From positions 1-64,000 of the forward strand of contig SFPN01000008.1 of NCBI GenBank assembly GCA_004551945.1: a stretch of DNA of 64,000 nucleotides, in the 5' to 3' direction. The position numbers and the translations under genes were made by a program. Under the pieces are notes generated by a model that was not told the origin of the DNA, did no database searches, and saw nothing but the letters and a program-made list of their open reading frames with translations. This DNA is from Clostridiales bacterium. Its GTDB lineage: Bacteria > Bacillota > Clostridia > Oscillospirales > Oscillospiraceae. Below, piece by piece: positions 23,072 through 33,300 of the stretch; positions within the stretch are counted from its first letter, which is position 1, and every line of letters starts with the position of its first letter.

Positions 23072-23251
23072 CTGCTCAGATCCTTTGGGAAAAGCAGGAA
23101 AGGTTTGGAAAAAAGAGGAAATCAAATAGAGGCACATGGAAGAAACTGGAAAGAGCCTGGCCCGCCGGGAATATAGTGTTCCGGGGCCAGACGGAGGAAC
23201 ACAGGGGTAGCGTCCGCTCTGACCGGCCGGCCCCCGGGGGAGGAATTGCAA

Positions 23252-24604
23252 ATGCTAAGTCAGATATTAGCCATCGTTATTTTTGTCATCATGTTCGTGG
23301 AGATCGTGCGGGAGCGGTTTCCCCGGTACCTGGTGGCTCTGGTGGCAGGGGCAACCACCATGGTGGTGGTCTTTCTGCTGGTCATGCACAGCACGGAGGC
23401 TGTGGCCATGGCACTGAGCTTCCAGAGCATGATGGAGCCAACCTTCTGGTACACCGGCCACGAGGCCGTCAACGAGGTGAACACCGGAATCAACTGGAGC
23501 ACCATCATCTTCATCACCGGCATGATGGTGATGGTGGAGGGGATGAGCGAGGCCGGCTTCTTCGACTGGCTGTGCCTGCAGCTGGCCAAGATGGTCAACT
23601 ACAAGCCGGTGCCCCTGCTCATCTGCTTTATGATCCTGTCGGCCGTGCTGTCCATGTTTATTGACAGCATCACCGTCATTCTCTTCCTGGCGGTGGCCAG
23701 CGTCAGCCTGGCCAACCTGCTGAAGTTTGACCCGGTGCCCCTGATCATCGCGGAAATTTTCACCGCCAACCTGGGGGGCGCGGCCACCATGAGCGGCGAC
23801 CCGCCCAACATCATCATCGGCACCGCCCTGGGCCTGTCCTTCGGAGACTTTCTGGTGAACACCGGCCTGATTGCCCTGGTGGCGCTGGTGATCGTCGTCC
23901 CCTATTTCTACTTCTGCTTCCGGAAGGAGCTGGTCTCCCATGCAGAGCCTGGCGCCCTGGCGGCCATGGAGCTGGACCCCAAGGCGGCCATCCACAGCAA
24001 GAAGAAGTTTGCCATCAGCGTTGGGATTTTCCTGGCGGTGGTGATCCTGCTGATTACCCACGCCAAAACGGGGCTTACCGTGTCCACCGTAGGCGTCATT
24101 GCGGCAATTCTTACCCTGGGAACCAACAAGTCCCCCTTCCACTTGCTCAAGCGGGTGGACTGGCAGACGGTGCTGTTTTTCATCGGCCTGTTTGTGGCGG
24201 TCAGCGGCCTGGAGGAGACCGGGGTGCTGGAGGCCATGGCCAGCGGCATCGCGGCCATTACCGGCGGCAGCCTCACCATCATGGTGATTATTATCATCTG
24301 GCTGTCGGCCATTGCCTCGGCCTTTGTGGATAACATTCCCTTCGCCGCCACCATGGTGCCGGTGATTACCTCCCTGTCCGCCACCATGGGGGTGGACCTG
24401 CACACCCTGGCCTGGACCCTGTCCATGGGCACGGACATCGGCGGCTCCGCCACCCCCATCGGGGCCTCGGCCAACGTGGCGGGCACCGCCATCGCCGCCC
24501 GGGACGGCCACCCCATCAGCTGGGGGAAATACTGCAAGTACTCTGCCCCCGCCGCAGTCATTGTCATTGCCCTGAGCATGGTTATGATCCTGCTCCGCTA
24601 CTAA
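23252..24604 (+). CDS. ArsB/NhaD-type permease, tandem copy 1
   Basis: A 450-residue polytopic membrane protein of the ion transporter superfamily that includes ArsB, NhaD and CitM. About 11-12 hydrophobic segments are seen, with the two conserved re-entrant motifs: GGAATMSGDPPNIIIG and, in the second half, DIGGSATPIGASANVAG. The ATG is 8 bases after GGGGAGG; a TTG two codons earlier is too close to the ribosome site. It is closely similar to the next gene, pointing to tandem duplication. Substrate (arsenite, Na+/H+ or a dicarboxylate) cannot be decided. Confidence 0.85.
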   Translation: MLSQILAIVIFVIMFVEIVRERFPRYLVALVAGATTMVVVFLLVMHSTEAVAMALSFQSMMEPTFWYTGHEAVNEVNTGINWSTIIFITGMMVMVEGMSEAGFFDWLCLQLAKMVNYKPVPLLICFMILSAVLSMFIDSITVILFLAVASVSLANLLKFDPVPLIIAEIFTANLGGAATMSGDPPNIIIGTALGLSFGDFLVNTGLIALVALVIVVPYFYFCFRKELVSHAEPGALAAMELDPKAAIHSKKKFAISVGIFLAVVILLITHAKTGLTVSTVGVIAAILTLGTNKSPFHLLKRVDWQTVLFFIGLFVAVSGLEETGVLEAMASGIAAITGGSLTIMVIIIIWLSAIASAFVDNIPFAATMVPVITSLSATMGVDLHTLAWTLSMGTDIGGSATPIGASANVAGTAIAARDGHPISWGKYCKYSAPAAVIVIALSMVMILLRY

Positions 24605-24610
24605 TACTAG

Positions 24611-24717
24611 TTCTTGATAAAAAGCGTTCAAAGCTTTTTATCGCGCAAAGCGCGTCAAGAACTGCATGAGACGGCGCAGCGCACGGGATTCTTGATTCCA
24701 TTTTTGAGTCAAGAATC
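24611..24717. repeat. Cloverleaf-like inverted-repeat element between two permease genes
   Basis: TTCTTGA (24611-24617) pairs with TCAAGAA (24655-24661) and encloses two further perfect hairpins, TAAAAAGC/GCTTTTTA (24618-24625, 24633-24640) and CGCGC/GCGCG (24642-24646, 24650-24654), forming a nearly gap-free three-way junction. A separate 9-bp hairpin GATTCTTGA/TCAAGAATC (24687-24695, 24709-24717) reuses the same core. It may be a relic of a small mobile repeat or an RNA control element. Confidence 0.6.
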
Positions 24718-24760
24718 AGTATAAGGCCCGCGAACAACGACCCGATTCCGGAGGAACTTT

Positions 24761-26110
24761 ATGCTCAGCCAGATCCTGTCCCTTATCATCTTTGCCCTCA
24801 TGTTTTTCCTGGTGCTCTGGGGGAATTTTCCCCGGCATCTGGTCACCCTGTCCGCCGGAGGCCTTATGATCGCGCTGGTGTTCCTGCTGGTCATGGGGGA
24901 TCTGTCCGCCGTGGGAGAGGCGCTGAGCCTGAGCAGCTTCCTGCGCTTTGAGTTCTGGTTCTCCCACTTCGGGATTACGGAGTTCAACACGGGGATCAAC
25001 TGGAGCACCATCCTCTTCCTGGTGGGGATGATGGTGATGGTGGAGGAGATGAGCGAGGCGGGCTTTTTCGACTGGCTGTGCCTGTGGCTGGCCAAGCGCC
25101 TCCGCTTCCGGCCCATGCCCCTGATGCTGTGCTTCATGGTGCTGTCGGCTCTGCTGTCCATGTTTGTGGACAGCATCACCGTGATTCTTTTCCTGTCGGT
25201 GGCCACCGTCCGGCTGGCCCACTTCCTCCACTTTGACCCGGTGCCCCTGATCATTGCGGAGATCTTTACCGCCAACCTGGGGGGCGCGGCCACCATGAGC
25301 GGCGACCCGCCCAACATCATCCTGGGCACCTCTCTGGGCCTGGGCTTCTGGGACTTTATCCGGAACAACGGCGTGATCTGCCTGGTGGGCCTGGGGGTGG
25401 TGCTGGTGTACTTTGCCCTGTGCTTTCGCACCAAGCTGCGGGCGGGAATCGGGGAGAGCGACCCGGCTCTTTTGGACTTAAACCCCGCCGACGCCATCCC
25501 CAGCAAGGGAAAGTTCCTGGTGAGCGTGGGTATTTTCGCCGGGGTGATCCTGCTGATTATGACCCACGCGGCCACGGGCCTGACCATGCCCACCATAGGC
25601 GTGGCGGCTGCTGCCATGACCCTTACCTGCACCCGGTCGCCCCGGCAGTTGCTCCGGCAGGTGGACTGGAAAACCGTGGGCTTTATCATCGGCCTGTCCG
25701 TGACGGTCAGCGGCCTGGAGCAGACCCATGTGCTGGACGGCCTGGCCAATTTCCTGGCGGGCCTCAGCGGCGGAAGCCACTTCTGGATGGTGGTGATTCT
25801 CATCTGGTTCACCGCCGCCGCCTCGGCCTTTGTGGACAATATCCCCATGGCAACGGTGATGGTGCCGGTGATCCTGTCCCTGTCCGAGACCATGGGGATG
25901 GACCTGCACACCCTGGCCTGGACCATGTCCAAGGGCACGGACATCGGCGGCATCGCCACCCCCATCGGGGCCTCGGCCAACGTGGCGGGCATCGCCGCTG
26001 CCGGCCGGGAGGGACACCGGATCTCCTGGGGGCGGTACTGCAAATACGCCGCCCCGGCGGCCCTTCTGGTACTTATTTTGAGCATGGTCATGATTCTGAC
26101 CCTGCACTGA
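24761..26110 (+). CDS. ArsB/NhaD-type permease, tandem copy 2
   Basis: A 449-residue paralogue of the preceding permease; the two share the start MLSQIL, GDPPNIILG, and GTDIGGIATPIGASANVAG and align along the whole length with few gaps. CCGGAGGAAC lies 5 bases before the ATG. No promoter is obvious between the copies, so the pair may be one transcript interrupted by a structured element. Membrane location is certain; the transported ion is not. It ends before a strong terminator shared with the convergent cysK. Confidence 0.85.
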   Translation: MLSQILSLIIFALMFFLVLWGNFPRHLVTLSAGGLMIALVFLLVMGDLSAVGEALSLSSFLRFEFWFSHFGITEFNTGINWSTILFLVGMMVMVEEMSEAGFFDWLCLWLAKRLRFRPMPLMLCFMVLSALLSMFVDSITVILFLSVATVRLAHFLHFDPVPLIIAEIFTANLGGAATMSGDPPNIILGTSLGLGFWDFIRNNGVICLVGLGVVLVYFALCFRTKLRAGIGESDPALLDLNPADAIPSKGKFLVSVGIFAGVILLIMTHAATGLTMPTIGVAAAAMTLTCTRSPRQLLRQVDWKTVGFIIGLSVTVSGLEQTHVLDGLANFLAGLSGGSHFWMVVILIWFTAAASAFVDNIPMATVMVPVILSLSETMGMDLHTLAWTMSKGTDIGGIATPIGASANVAGIAAAGREGHRISWGRYCKYAAPAALLVLILSMVMILTLH

Positions 26111-26124
26111 CTCAGAAAAACAAG

Positions 26125-26167
26125 CAGGCAGCAGAGCGAAGTTGCGCTCTGCTGCCTGTTGATTTTT
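26125..26167. terminator. Terminator between the permease and cysK
   Basis: A perfect 14-bp stem (26125-26138 with 26145-26158) with T-rich sequence after it on the plus strand; it separates convergent genes. Confidence 0.85.
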
Positions 26168-26181
26168 TGTAAAAAGGATTG

Positions 26182-27111
26182 TCAGACATCAAAAAGCTGG
26201 GTGCTGAAATACCGCTCACCGGTGTCAGGGAGGATGGTGACCACGGTTTTGCCTTCCCCCAGCTCCTTTGCCATGCGGAGGGCGACGGTCACGTTGGAGC
26301 CGCTGGAGATGCCGCAGAGGATACCCTCCTCCCGCATGAGCCGCTGGGCGGTCTGGATGGCCTCCTGGTCGGTGACGATGGACACCTGGTCAAAGATGGT
26401 CATGTCCAGGTTGTCTGGGATCAGGCCGTCGCCGATGCCCATCTGTAAGTGGGAGCCAATGGGCCCCTGGGAGAGGATGGCGGCGTTCTGAGGCTCTGCC
26501 ACCCAAATTTTCAGGTCAGGGAACCGGTCCTTCAGCACGGCCCCCACGCCGGAGAGGGTGCCGCCGGTGCCCACGCCGGAGCAGAAGCCGTGGATTTCTC
26601 CCTCCACCTGGTCCAGAATTTCCATGGCGGTCTGGGTCTTGTGGACGGCGGGGTTGGAGGGGTTTTCAAACTGCTGGGGGACCCACACGTTTTTGTCCTC
26701 CCGGGCCATCCGGTTGGCGGTGTCCAGGCAGGCCTGGATGCAGGCGCCGATGTCCCCGTCGTCATGGATCAGAACCAGCTCCGCCCCGTAGGCCTGGATG
26801 AGCTTCCGCCGTTCTTCACTGACGGAGTCGGGCATAATGATGCGGACCCGGTACCCCTTGACCGCCCCCACCAGGGCCAGGCCGATGCCCTGGTTGCCGC
26901 TGGTGGGTTCCACGATGACGGTGTCCGGGGTCAGAATCCCCCGGGCCTCCGCGTCCAGAATCATGTTGCAGGCGGTGCGGGTTTTGATGGAGCCGCCGAT
27001 GTTGACCCCTTCGTATTTTACCAGCACATCGGCCGAGCCCGCGGGCACCATGCGGGAGAGCCGGATGAGCGGGGTGTTTCCTAGTGCTTCCAGTACATTT
27101 TGATAGACCAA
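26182..27111 (-). CDS. cysK: Cysteine synthase (O-acetylserine sulfhydrylase type)
   Basis: A 309-residue PLP enzyme that makes cysteine from O-acetylserine (or a related activated serine) and sulfide. Lys43 in IGGSIKTRTA binds PLP, TSGNQGIGLAL at 71-80 is the substrate loop, and GVGTGGTLSGVG near 180 holds the phosphate. The start is TTG, 9 bases after GGGAGG, with no in-frame ATG close by. It has its own promoter and no cysE neighbour. A preference for O-phosphoserine is conceivable given the SerK-like gene in the window, but nothing in the sequence shows it. Confidence 0.93.
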   Translation of the reverse strand: MVYQNVLEALGNTPLIRLSRMVPAGSADVLVKYEGVNIGGSIKTRTACNMILDAEARGILTPDTVIVEPTSGNQGIGLALVGAVKGYRVRIIMPDSVSEERRKLIQAYGAELVLIHDDGDIGACIQACLDTANRMAREDKNVWVPQQFENPSNPAVHKTQTAMEILDQVEGEIHGFCSGVGTGGTLSGVGAVLKDRFPDLKIWVAEPQNAAILSQGPIGSHLQMGIGDGLIPDNLDMTIFDQVSIVTDQEAIQTAQRLMREEGILCGISSGSNVTVALRMAKELGEGKTVVTILPDTGERYFSTQLFDV

Positions 27112-27177
27112 GGTGAACGTCCTCCCTATATCACCACTGTCCCAGGGGAGAGAGTGTAACTAGAATTGGGGATTGAC

Positions 27178-27206
27178 ATTATACTACAGAATCTCACAAA
27201 TTACAA
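27178..27206 (-). promoter_or_regulatory. Promoter of cysK
   Basis: TTGTAA (27206-27201), 17 bp, TATAAT (27183-27178), giving a leader of about 60 bases. Confidence 0.7.
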
Positions 27207-27240
27207 ATGGATTCTGGGACATCTGGCCGGGCAGCCTGGG

Positions 27241-27726
27241 TTACCGGTCTGACTCAAAGGCTGCGGGAGCCTTTACCGCCGGGGAGGCGTCGCCCATGGA
27301 ATGGATGAGCGCCCGCAGCCGAGAAAACTCCTCCCGGAGGGCGGACAGGTCCTTGGGGCTTACGTTGTGGGCCAGAAAGAGCTGCTCCAGATCTCCGGCC
27401 AGGGCCAGAGCGTCCCGGGTGCTGTCCACAAAGCTCTGGTAGTTTTTGCTCTGCCGGGCGGCCTGAAAGGCCCGGGCGTCCCTGGCAATGAAGGAGACGA
27501 TCTCCTCCACCCCGGCGAACCGGCCCTGGACCATGGGATAGGGGCGAACCCGCTGGAGGTAATACCGGTGCTCGTTGGTGATGGTAAAGACATAGGTGAG
27601 CTTCCCCGCCCCCTCCAGGTCGAAGTCCACCACATGCTGTTTTCCGCTGACGACTTTGATTTTGCTGGCGCCCAGCTGAAGCAGGGCGGTGTCAATAAAA
27701 TCGCTGCTGAAGGTGGATAAACTCAT
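27241..27726 (-). CDS. Hypothetical protein
   Basis: A 161-residue soluble protein that I do not recognise. No signal peptide, membrane segment or metal motif is visible. The first half (residues 15-75) alternates in a beta-rich pattern (KIKVVSGKQHVVDFDL, KLTYVFTITNEHRYYLQRVRPY), the second half is alpha-helical and charged (about 80-150). GGAGGGAT lies 5 bases before the ATG. It follows the third ArsB/NhaD-type permease by 18 bp, so the two are probably co-transcribed, and cysK downstream has its own promoter. A small regulatory or accessory role for the permease is possible. Confidence 0.75.
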   Translation of the reverse strand: MSLSTFSSDFIDTALLQLGASKIKVVSGKQHVVDFDLEGAGKLTYVFTITNEHRYYLQRVRPYPMVQGRFAGVEEIVSFIARDARAFQAARQSKNYQSFVDSTRDALALAGDLEQLFLAHNVSPKDLSALREEFSRLRALIHSMGDASPAVKAPAAFESDR

Positions 27727-27744
27727 AGCGATCCCTCCGTTCTG

Positions 27745-29013
27745 TTAGGTGTACCGCAGCAGCAGGTAGGCGGTGCTGATGAGGATGGAGACCAGCATCA
27801 GGGGAAAGCCCACCTTCAGGTAGCTGGCGAAGGTGATGGGGTACCCGTGGCGGGTGCTGATGCCCGAGAGAACCACGTTGGCCGAGGCCCCGATGAGGGT
27901 GCCGTTGCCCCCCAGGCAGGCCCCCAGGGACACTGCCCACCACAGGGGCGCAATGTCCATCCCGCTGTTTCCCATGGCCAGGATCAGGGGGATGAGGGTG
28001 GCCACAAAGGGGATGTTGTCCAGAAAAGCGGAGATGAGGGCGGAAAACCACAGAATGATGACGAGCGTCAGGGCCAGGCTGCCGTGGGTGGCCGACATGA
28101 GCCAGTCCGCCAGAAGCTGGATTACGCCGGTTTCCTGCAAGCCTCCCACCACCACAAACAGGCCGGTGAAGAAGAGGATGGTGGTCCACTCCACCCCGGC
28201 CACGGTCTCCTCCAGGTCCTGCCGGCCGATGAGCAGCATGATGGCGGCGGCGGTCAGGGCGATGGTGCAGGAGGCCAGATGCAGCTGGGCGTGAAAGACA
28301 AAGCCCAGTACCACCAGGACAATCATTACCACGCTTTTTATGAGCAGGGGCCGGTCCTTGATGGCCTTGGTCTCGTCCAGCCCCAGGATAATCTCCCGGG
28401 CCTCCTGGGTCACCTGGAGCTTCCGGCCGTAGATAAAGTAGAAGCAGGCGACGGTGGCCAGCATCACCAGCAGGACCGCCGGACCGGTGCTCAGAATGAA
28501 GTCGTTGAAGCTGAGCCCGGCGGCGCTGCCAATCATGATGTTGGGCGGGTCGCCAATGAGGGTGGCGGTACCCCCGATGTTGGCCGCCAGGATCTGGGTC
28601 ATGAAGAAGGGGACGGGGTTCAGCTTCAGCATGTTGGTGATGGCCAGGGTCATGGGACCGATGAGCAGCACGGTGGTCACGTTGTCCAGAAAGGCGGACA
28701 GCAGGGCGGTAATCACCATGAACAGGGCCATGAGAGCCCAGGGCCGGCCCTTCACCGCCTTGGCCGCCCGGATGGCGATGTACTCAAAAATGCCGGAGTT
28801 TTTTACCACCGTGACAAAGAGCATCATGCCGATGAGCACCCCCAGGGTGTTCCCATCCACATAGGAAAAGCCTGACTCCACCGAGAGCACCCCGGTGAGA
28901 ATCAGCAGGATGGCGCCGGCAATGGCCGCCGCGGTGCGGTGGATCTTTTCTGTCATAATGGCAGCCATGGTGACGGCAAAGATCACAACGGCGATGATTT
29001 GCGAGGGATTCAC
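27745..29013 (-). CDS. ArsB/NhaD-type permease, third copy
   Basis: A 422-residue polytopic protein of the same superfamily as the two tandem permeases on the other side of cysK, but more distant: it has GGTATLIGDPPNIMIG and GGNGTLIGASANVVL, closer to the classical ArsB/P-protein branch. About 11-12 membrane segments are evident. The start codon is GTG, 11 bases after AAAGGAG. It heads a small leftward group with the unknown 161-residue gene. Substrate remains open (arsenite, silicon, sodium or carboxylates have all been shown in the superfamily). Confidence 0.85.
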   Translation of the reverse strand: MNPSQIIAVVIFAVTMAAIMTEKIHRTAAAIAGAILLILTGVLSVESGFSYVDGNTLGVLIGMMLFVTVVKNSGIFEYIAIRAAKAVKGRPWALMALFMVITALLSAFLDNVTTVLLIGPMTLAITNMLKLNPVPFFMTQILAANIGGTATLIGDPPNIMIGSAAGLSFNDFILSTGPAVLLVMLATVACFYFIYGRKLQVTQEAREIILGLDETKAIKDRPLLIKSVVMIVLVVLGFVFHAQLHLASCTIALTAAAIMLLIGRQDLEETVAGVEWTTILFFTGLFVVVGGLQETGVIQLLADWLMSATHGSLALTLVIILWFSALISAFLDNIPFVATLIPLILAMGNSGMDIAPLWWAVSLGACLGGNGTLIGASANVVLSGISTRHGYPITFASYLKVGFPLMLVSILISTAYLLLRYT

Positions 29014-29086
29014 GGTCTTTCACGCTCCTTTCCTACCTTCATCTATATGCGCCGGCAGGAAGAAAAGTCAGTCCGTGACAGAAAAG

Positions 29087-29119
29087 AAGCGGTACCTGAA
29101 CCCCTGTCAGGTACCGCTT
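29087..29119. terminator. Terminator at the end of the YibE/F gene
   Basis: A perfect 13-bp stem (29087-29099 with 29107-29119) that includes the stop codon of the YibE/F gene. The minus strand continues CTTTTCTGTC, the plus strand TTTT. Confidence 0.75.
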
Positions 29120-30252
29120 TTTTGGTTCAAAGGGTGTTTGCCGTAGTAGGCCCCGCCGATGGCCGCAGCGGCGGGGACGGTGAGGATCACCGCCGCTGTG
29201 CTGCACAGCCCCTGGGCCAGCTCCACTGCCAGGCAGTCGGAGCTGAACAGCTGGTGAAACTGCACGCCATAGGAGAAAAAGACCAGCATGGTGGCCAGCG
29301 CGCCTCCGGTGAAGGCGAAGATCAGAGTGTTGCTCATGGTGCCGATCATGTCCTGCCCCAGGCGGATGCCGCTGCGGAAGAGCTCCTTCCCCAGGGGGTT
29401 TCGGGCGGCTCCGGCCACCTCCCGCAGGGCGGAAAGGATGGACACCGCCACATCCATCACCGCCCCCAAAGAGGCGATCATCATTCCCGCAAAGAGCAGG
29501 GTGCGGATGTTCAGACCGGTGTTCTGAGCGATGAGCAGCAGCCCCTCGGCGCTGTCCGTCTGAAAGCCCGTGAGGTGGAGAAACTGGGAGAACACCCCGA
29601 AGAGGGCGCAGGCCGCCAGCTCCCCCAGCAGGGTGGTGGCGCAGCCCAGCAGGCACTGGACGGTGGGGCCGTGGAGCAGAGCCAGGGACACCGCCGTGGA
29701 CAGCACCACGGTGAGCAGCCCCATCCCCACAGGACTTCCGCCGTTGTACAGGACGGGCAGGGTCACCCGGAGGATGAACAGCAGGGTAAAGAGGATGGAC
29801 AGGCAGGCGTCCAGCCCCTTCCGCCGCCCCACGGCAATGAGCAGCAGGGCAAACAGCCCGATGAGGCCCACCAGCGGCAGGAAGCGGTCATAGTTGTAGA
29901 TGGTGTAGTAGGGCGCTGCATTCTCCGGGGCGTCCACGCAGACGATGGCGGTCTCCCCGGCCTGGAGCAGGATGTTGTGGGTTTCCGTCAGGTAGTTGTC
30001 CAGCTCCACCTCCTGGCCGTCAGACAGACGAACCAGCAGATGCTGGCTGCCCAGCTTCTGCCCGGTGTTCAGGGGGCTGTCGGTGAGCTCCTGGGAGATC
30101 ACCTCCTCGACCGTTGCCCGGACATAGTGGAGGGTGTCGGTGGCAAACCGCTGGTAGCTGTCCCCGGTTACGGGGCGCACCAGCATCAGCACCACAGACA
30201 GCACCACCAGCACCTCCAGAATGAGACGGTTTCGCTGGGTCGTTCCTTTCAT
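29107..30252 (-). CDS. YibE/F-like membrane protein
   Basis: A 381-residue protein with one N-terminal membrane helix, an extracytoplasmic domain of about 100 residues (roughly 30-120), and then about seven membrane segments; the order and the GRRKGLDACLSILFTLLFI and ASLGAVMDVAVSI segments match the YibE/F family. The function of this family is not established, although transport is often assumed. I chose the second ATG of MNMKG because it stands 7 bases after GGGAGG. It lies alone between two terminators. Confidence 0.85.
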   Translation of the reverse strand: MKGTTQRNRLILEVLVVLSVVLMLVRPVTGDSYQRFATDTLHYVRATVEEVISQELTDSPLNTGQKLGSQHLLVRLSDGQEVELDNYLTETHNILLQAGETAIVCVDAPENAAPYYTIYNYDRFLPLVGLIGLFALLLIAVGRRKGLDACLSILFTLLFILRVTLPVLYNGGSPVGMGLLTVVLSTAVSLALLHGPTVQCLLGCATTLLGELAACALFGVFSQFLHLTGFQTDSAEGLLLIAQNTGLNIRTLLFAGMMIASLGAVMDVAVSILSALREVAGAARNPLGKELFRSGIRLGQDMIGTMSNTLIFAFTGGALATMLVFFSYGVQFHQLFSSDCLAVELAQGLCSTAAVILTVPAAAAIGGAYYGKHPLNQKSGT

Positions 30253-30275
30253 GTTCATTCCTCCCGGATAAGAGG

Positions 30276-30306
30276 AAAGGGGCGGCGAGAGCCTCGCCGC
30301 CCCTTT
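30276..30306 (-). terminator. Terminator of the large SLH metallophosphoesterase gene
   Basis: A perfect 14-bp GC-rich stem (30276-30289 with 30293-30306), followed on the minus strand by TTTCCTCTT. Confidence 0.7.
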
Positions 30307-30338
30307 CGGTCAAAGATTTGCAGGGTTCGTTGGCTGAT

Positions 30339-33300
30339 TTACTGCCCGATGGTTTCGCAGAAGCGCATGAGAATCGTAGCCACCTGGGCGCGGGTGGCGC
30401 TGCTCTTGGGGGCCAGGGTGGTGTTGGTGACGCCGGTGATCAGACCCTGGGCGTTGGCCCAGGCCATAGCATCGGAAGCGTAGGCGCTGATGGTGCCAGC
30501 GTCGGTGTAGCCGGACAGATCGGCCTTCTGGCTCACGTCATAGCCCTTGAGGGTGGCGTAGCGGTACAGAATGGCGGCCATCTGCTCCCGGGTGATGGGG
30601 GCGTCGGGGGCGAAGGTGGTGGCGGAGGTGCCGGTCACCACGCCGTTTTCTGCGGCCCAGGCCACAGCCTTGGCATAGTAGGCGCCGGAGGCCACGTCAG
30701 CGAAGGAGGAGGTACCAGCGGCGGGCTCGTTCTCCAGCCGGTAGAGGATGGTGACGATCATGCCACGGGTGGTGGTGCTGTTGGGGGCGAAGGTGGTGGC
30801 GGAGGTGCCGGTCATCATGCCCTTGTCATAGACGTAGGCCACAGCGTCCTGGAACCAGTCGCCGGACTTCACGTCGGTAAAGGGCAGGACGGCGGCGGGA
30901 GGCGTCACCGGCTGGCTGGGTTCGGTGTCAGGCTCGGTGCTGGGGTTGCTGCCGGAACTGCTGCCGGTCCCAGAGCTGCCGGAGCTGCTGCCAGTGTTGC
31001 CGGAGCCGGACCCGGTGTTACCGGAGCCGCTGCCAGTGCTGCCGGAGCCGGACCCGGTGTTGCCGGAGCCGCTGCCGCTGGGAACGGTCCCGGTGAGCTC
31101 ATAGACCGCCAGGGTGCCGGAGACCTCGCAGGCGCTCAGCAGCAGGGGGCTGCCGGTCTTGCTGGCCGCGGCAGAGATGAAGCACAGGCCCTCGGGGGAG
31201 ACGTCGCCCTGGATGGCGGTCTCAAACTCCCGGGAGTTGATGTAGTTGACGAACTTGGCGTTTGTCGGGTTGGTGATGTCGTAGACCATCACGCCGCCGA
31301 TGCGCTCCAGGGCGATGAAGGCGTAGGTCTTGCCGTTCACGGTGCCGGTGATGACGCTCTCCGGTTCAGGACCCTTCTTGCCGGAGCGGTTGTCCACGCT
31401 GTTTTTATCGTTGGAAGTGTTGAAATAATCGGGAAGCTGTTCGGCGGTGATCTCCTCAAAGCCGCTGCCGCTGTCATAGACCAGCTTCAGGCCGTTGGAA
31501 GTCACTTCGTAGATGGAGAAGGAGCGGCCGCCGAACACATAGGCGCTGTTCTCGTCCAGTCCATCCCACATCGTGGTGTTGAACCAGACCACTTTTTCAC
31601 CCAGGGTCACATTGCCGGCGGGAGAGGTCTTGCCTTCGGATTCGTTGTCCAGATCGTCCCAGTCGGCGCGGCTGTCGCCCTCGTTGGCGGTGAGCAGGTA
31701 GGTCTTGCCGCCCAGGGTGGTCACGGAAATGCCGTCGGGCATCTTGATGCCGTAGACGTTGTCGTAGTTCTTCAGCTCGATGGTATCATTCTTCTGGAGA
31801 TCGACCTTGGTCGTGCCATAATCCTGGAAGCCCAGGGGATACACGCCGGTAAATTTGCCGGAAGTCAGGTCCAGCACGGCGATGGCATTGGCCTCCTGGA
31901 GGGAGACGTAAGCGGTCTTGCCGGAGACGGCGATGTACTCCGGCTCAAAATCGGTGGAGGGCTGGGTATCCTTCTGCACCAGCACGCCAGCGGCGGTGAG
32001 TTCATCCCGCTTTGCATCAAAGCTGTCGAAGGTTACGGTGTTGGCGGTCAGGGCATTGTTTTCACCAATGGTGACGATGGACACAGAGCCTTTGGGATCG
32101 GTGGCATCCTTGCCGCCCCGGGGCTCGCCCTCGTCAGCGGAGAGGATGGTATTGTTATTTGCGAAGGTCACCATGTCAGGCTGAACGCCCACGGAAACGG
32201 TGGAGAGTAGCTCCAGAGAGCCGTCAGTGTTGCAGGCGAACAGGGCCACAACGCCCTGGGCGGCATAATTTTCCGCCTGGATGGCCACGGCCAGCTTGCT
32301 GCCGTCGGGGGAGATGGCCACGGAGGTCATGTCGCCGTAGGCGAAGCCCTCCACCAGGGACTTGACATCATATTCGGTGCCAGACAGGGCCACGACGGTG
32401 TCGCCGTCCAGCTTGCCGTTCAGATCCACGGCGATCAGCGTGCCCTTCACGCCGCTGACGGCGTAGGCGAAGCCGTTGACGGGGTTGTACTGCACGATCT
32501 CCAGGCTGCCGCCGTCGGCGTTCATGGCGCCGGAGTTATAGCGGCCTGCCAGCTCCAGCTTCAGGGAGCCGGTCTCATCATAATAGCCGTTCACGCGGGT
32601 GTTGCCGGTCACGACGGGGGTGTAGGTGGGTTCTTCCGGTTCGGCGGGTTCGCCGGAGCCGGTGGGCTGGGTGGTGATGGTCACGGTCACGTCGCCGGTG
32701 ATCTTGGTCAGGCGGTAGATGCCATCTACTTTGGTATCGGCGGAGTCTTTGAGATTCTTGTAGTTCTTGTCCGCAGCAATGGACGCAAGCTCATAGCCCT
32801 CGTCCACCGTGACTTTGAAGTTCACCTGTCCATCGCCGGTAATGTCGATCTCGCCGGTTTCGGAATCGCGGGCATATGCCTTGGTGACATCGGTCTCATC
32901 GGCGGCGTCGGTGTAATCCTGGGTGTAATACACGTCAACCGTGGCATGCTCGTCGGCATCAAAGGTGACCTGGTAGCCGGTCTGGGGTTCTTCGCTTTCT
33001 GCGGTGCGGTAGATGGTGAAGGTGTCCACCACGCTCAGGGTGGTACCGTTATCGGTGATGGTGATGCGGTAGGTGGTGATGGTGAATTCCGTATCAGAGA
33101 CCGTCACCTTGGAGACGTTGGGGGTTTTCTCCTGGTTCATCACCGCGGCGTAGGGGAAGCTCTTGTCCGTCTGGATGTCGTAATACTTGGAGCCGGAGGC
33201 GGAGTTGGCGGTGACATACAGGATGCCGTCCGGGTCAGTGACCGCAGTGGGGGCTGCGTCCGTGCCGTTTGCGTATTCGTAACTATCGGATTCAGTAACC

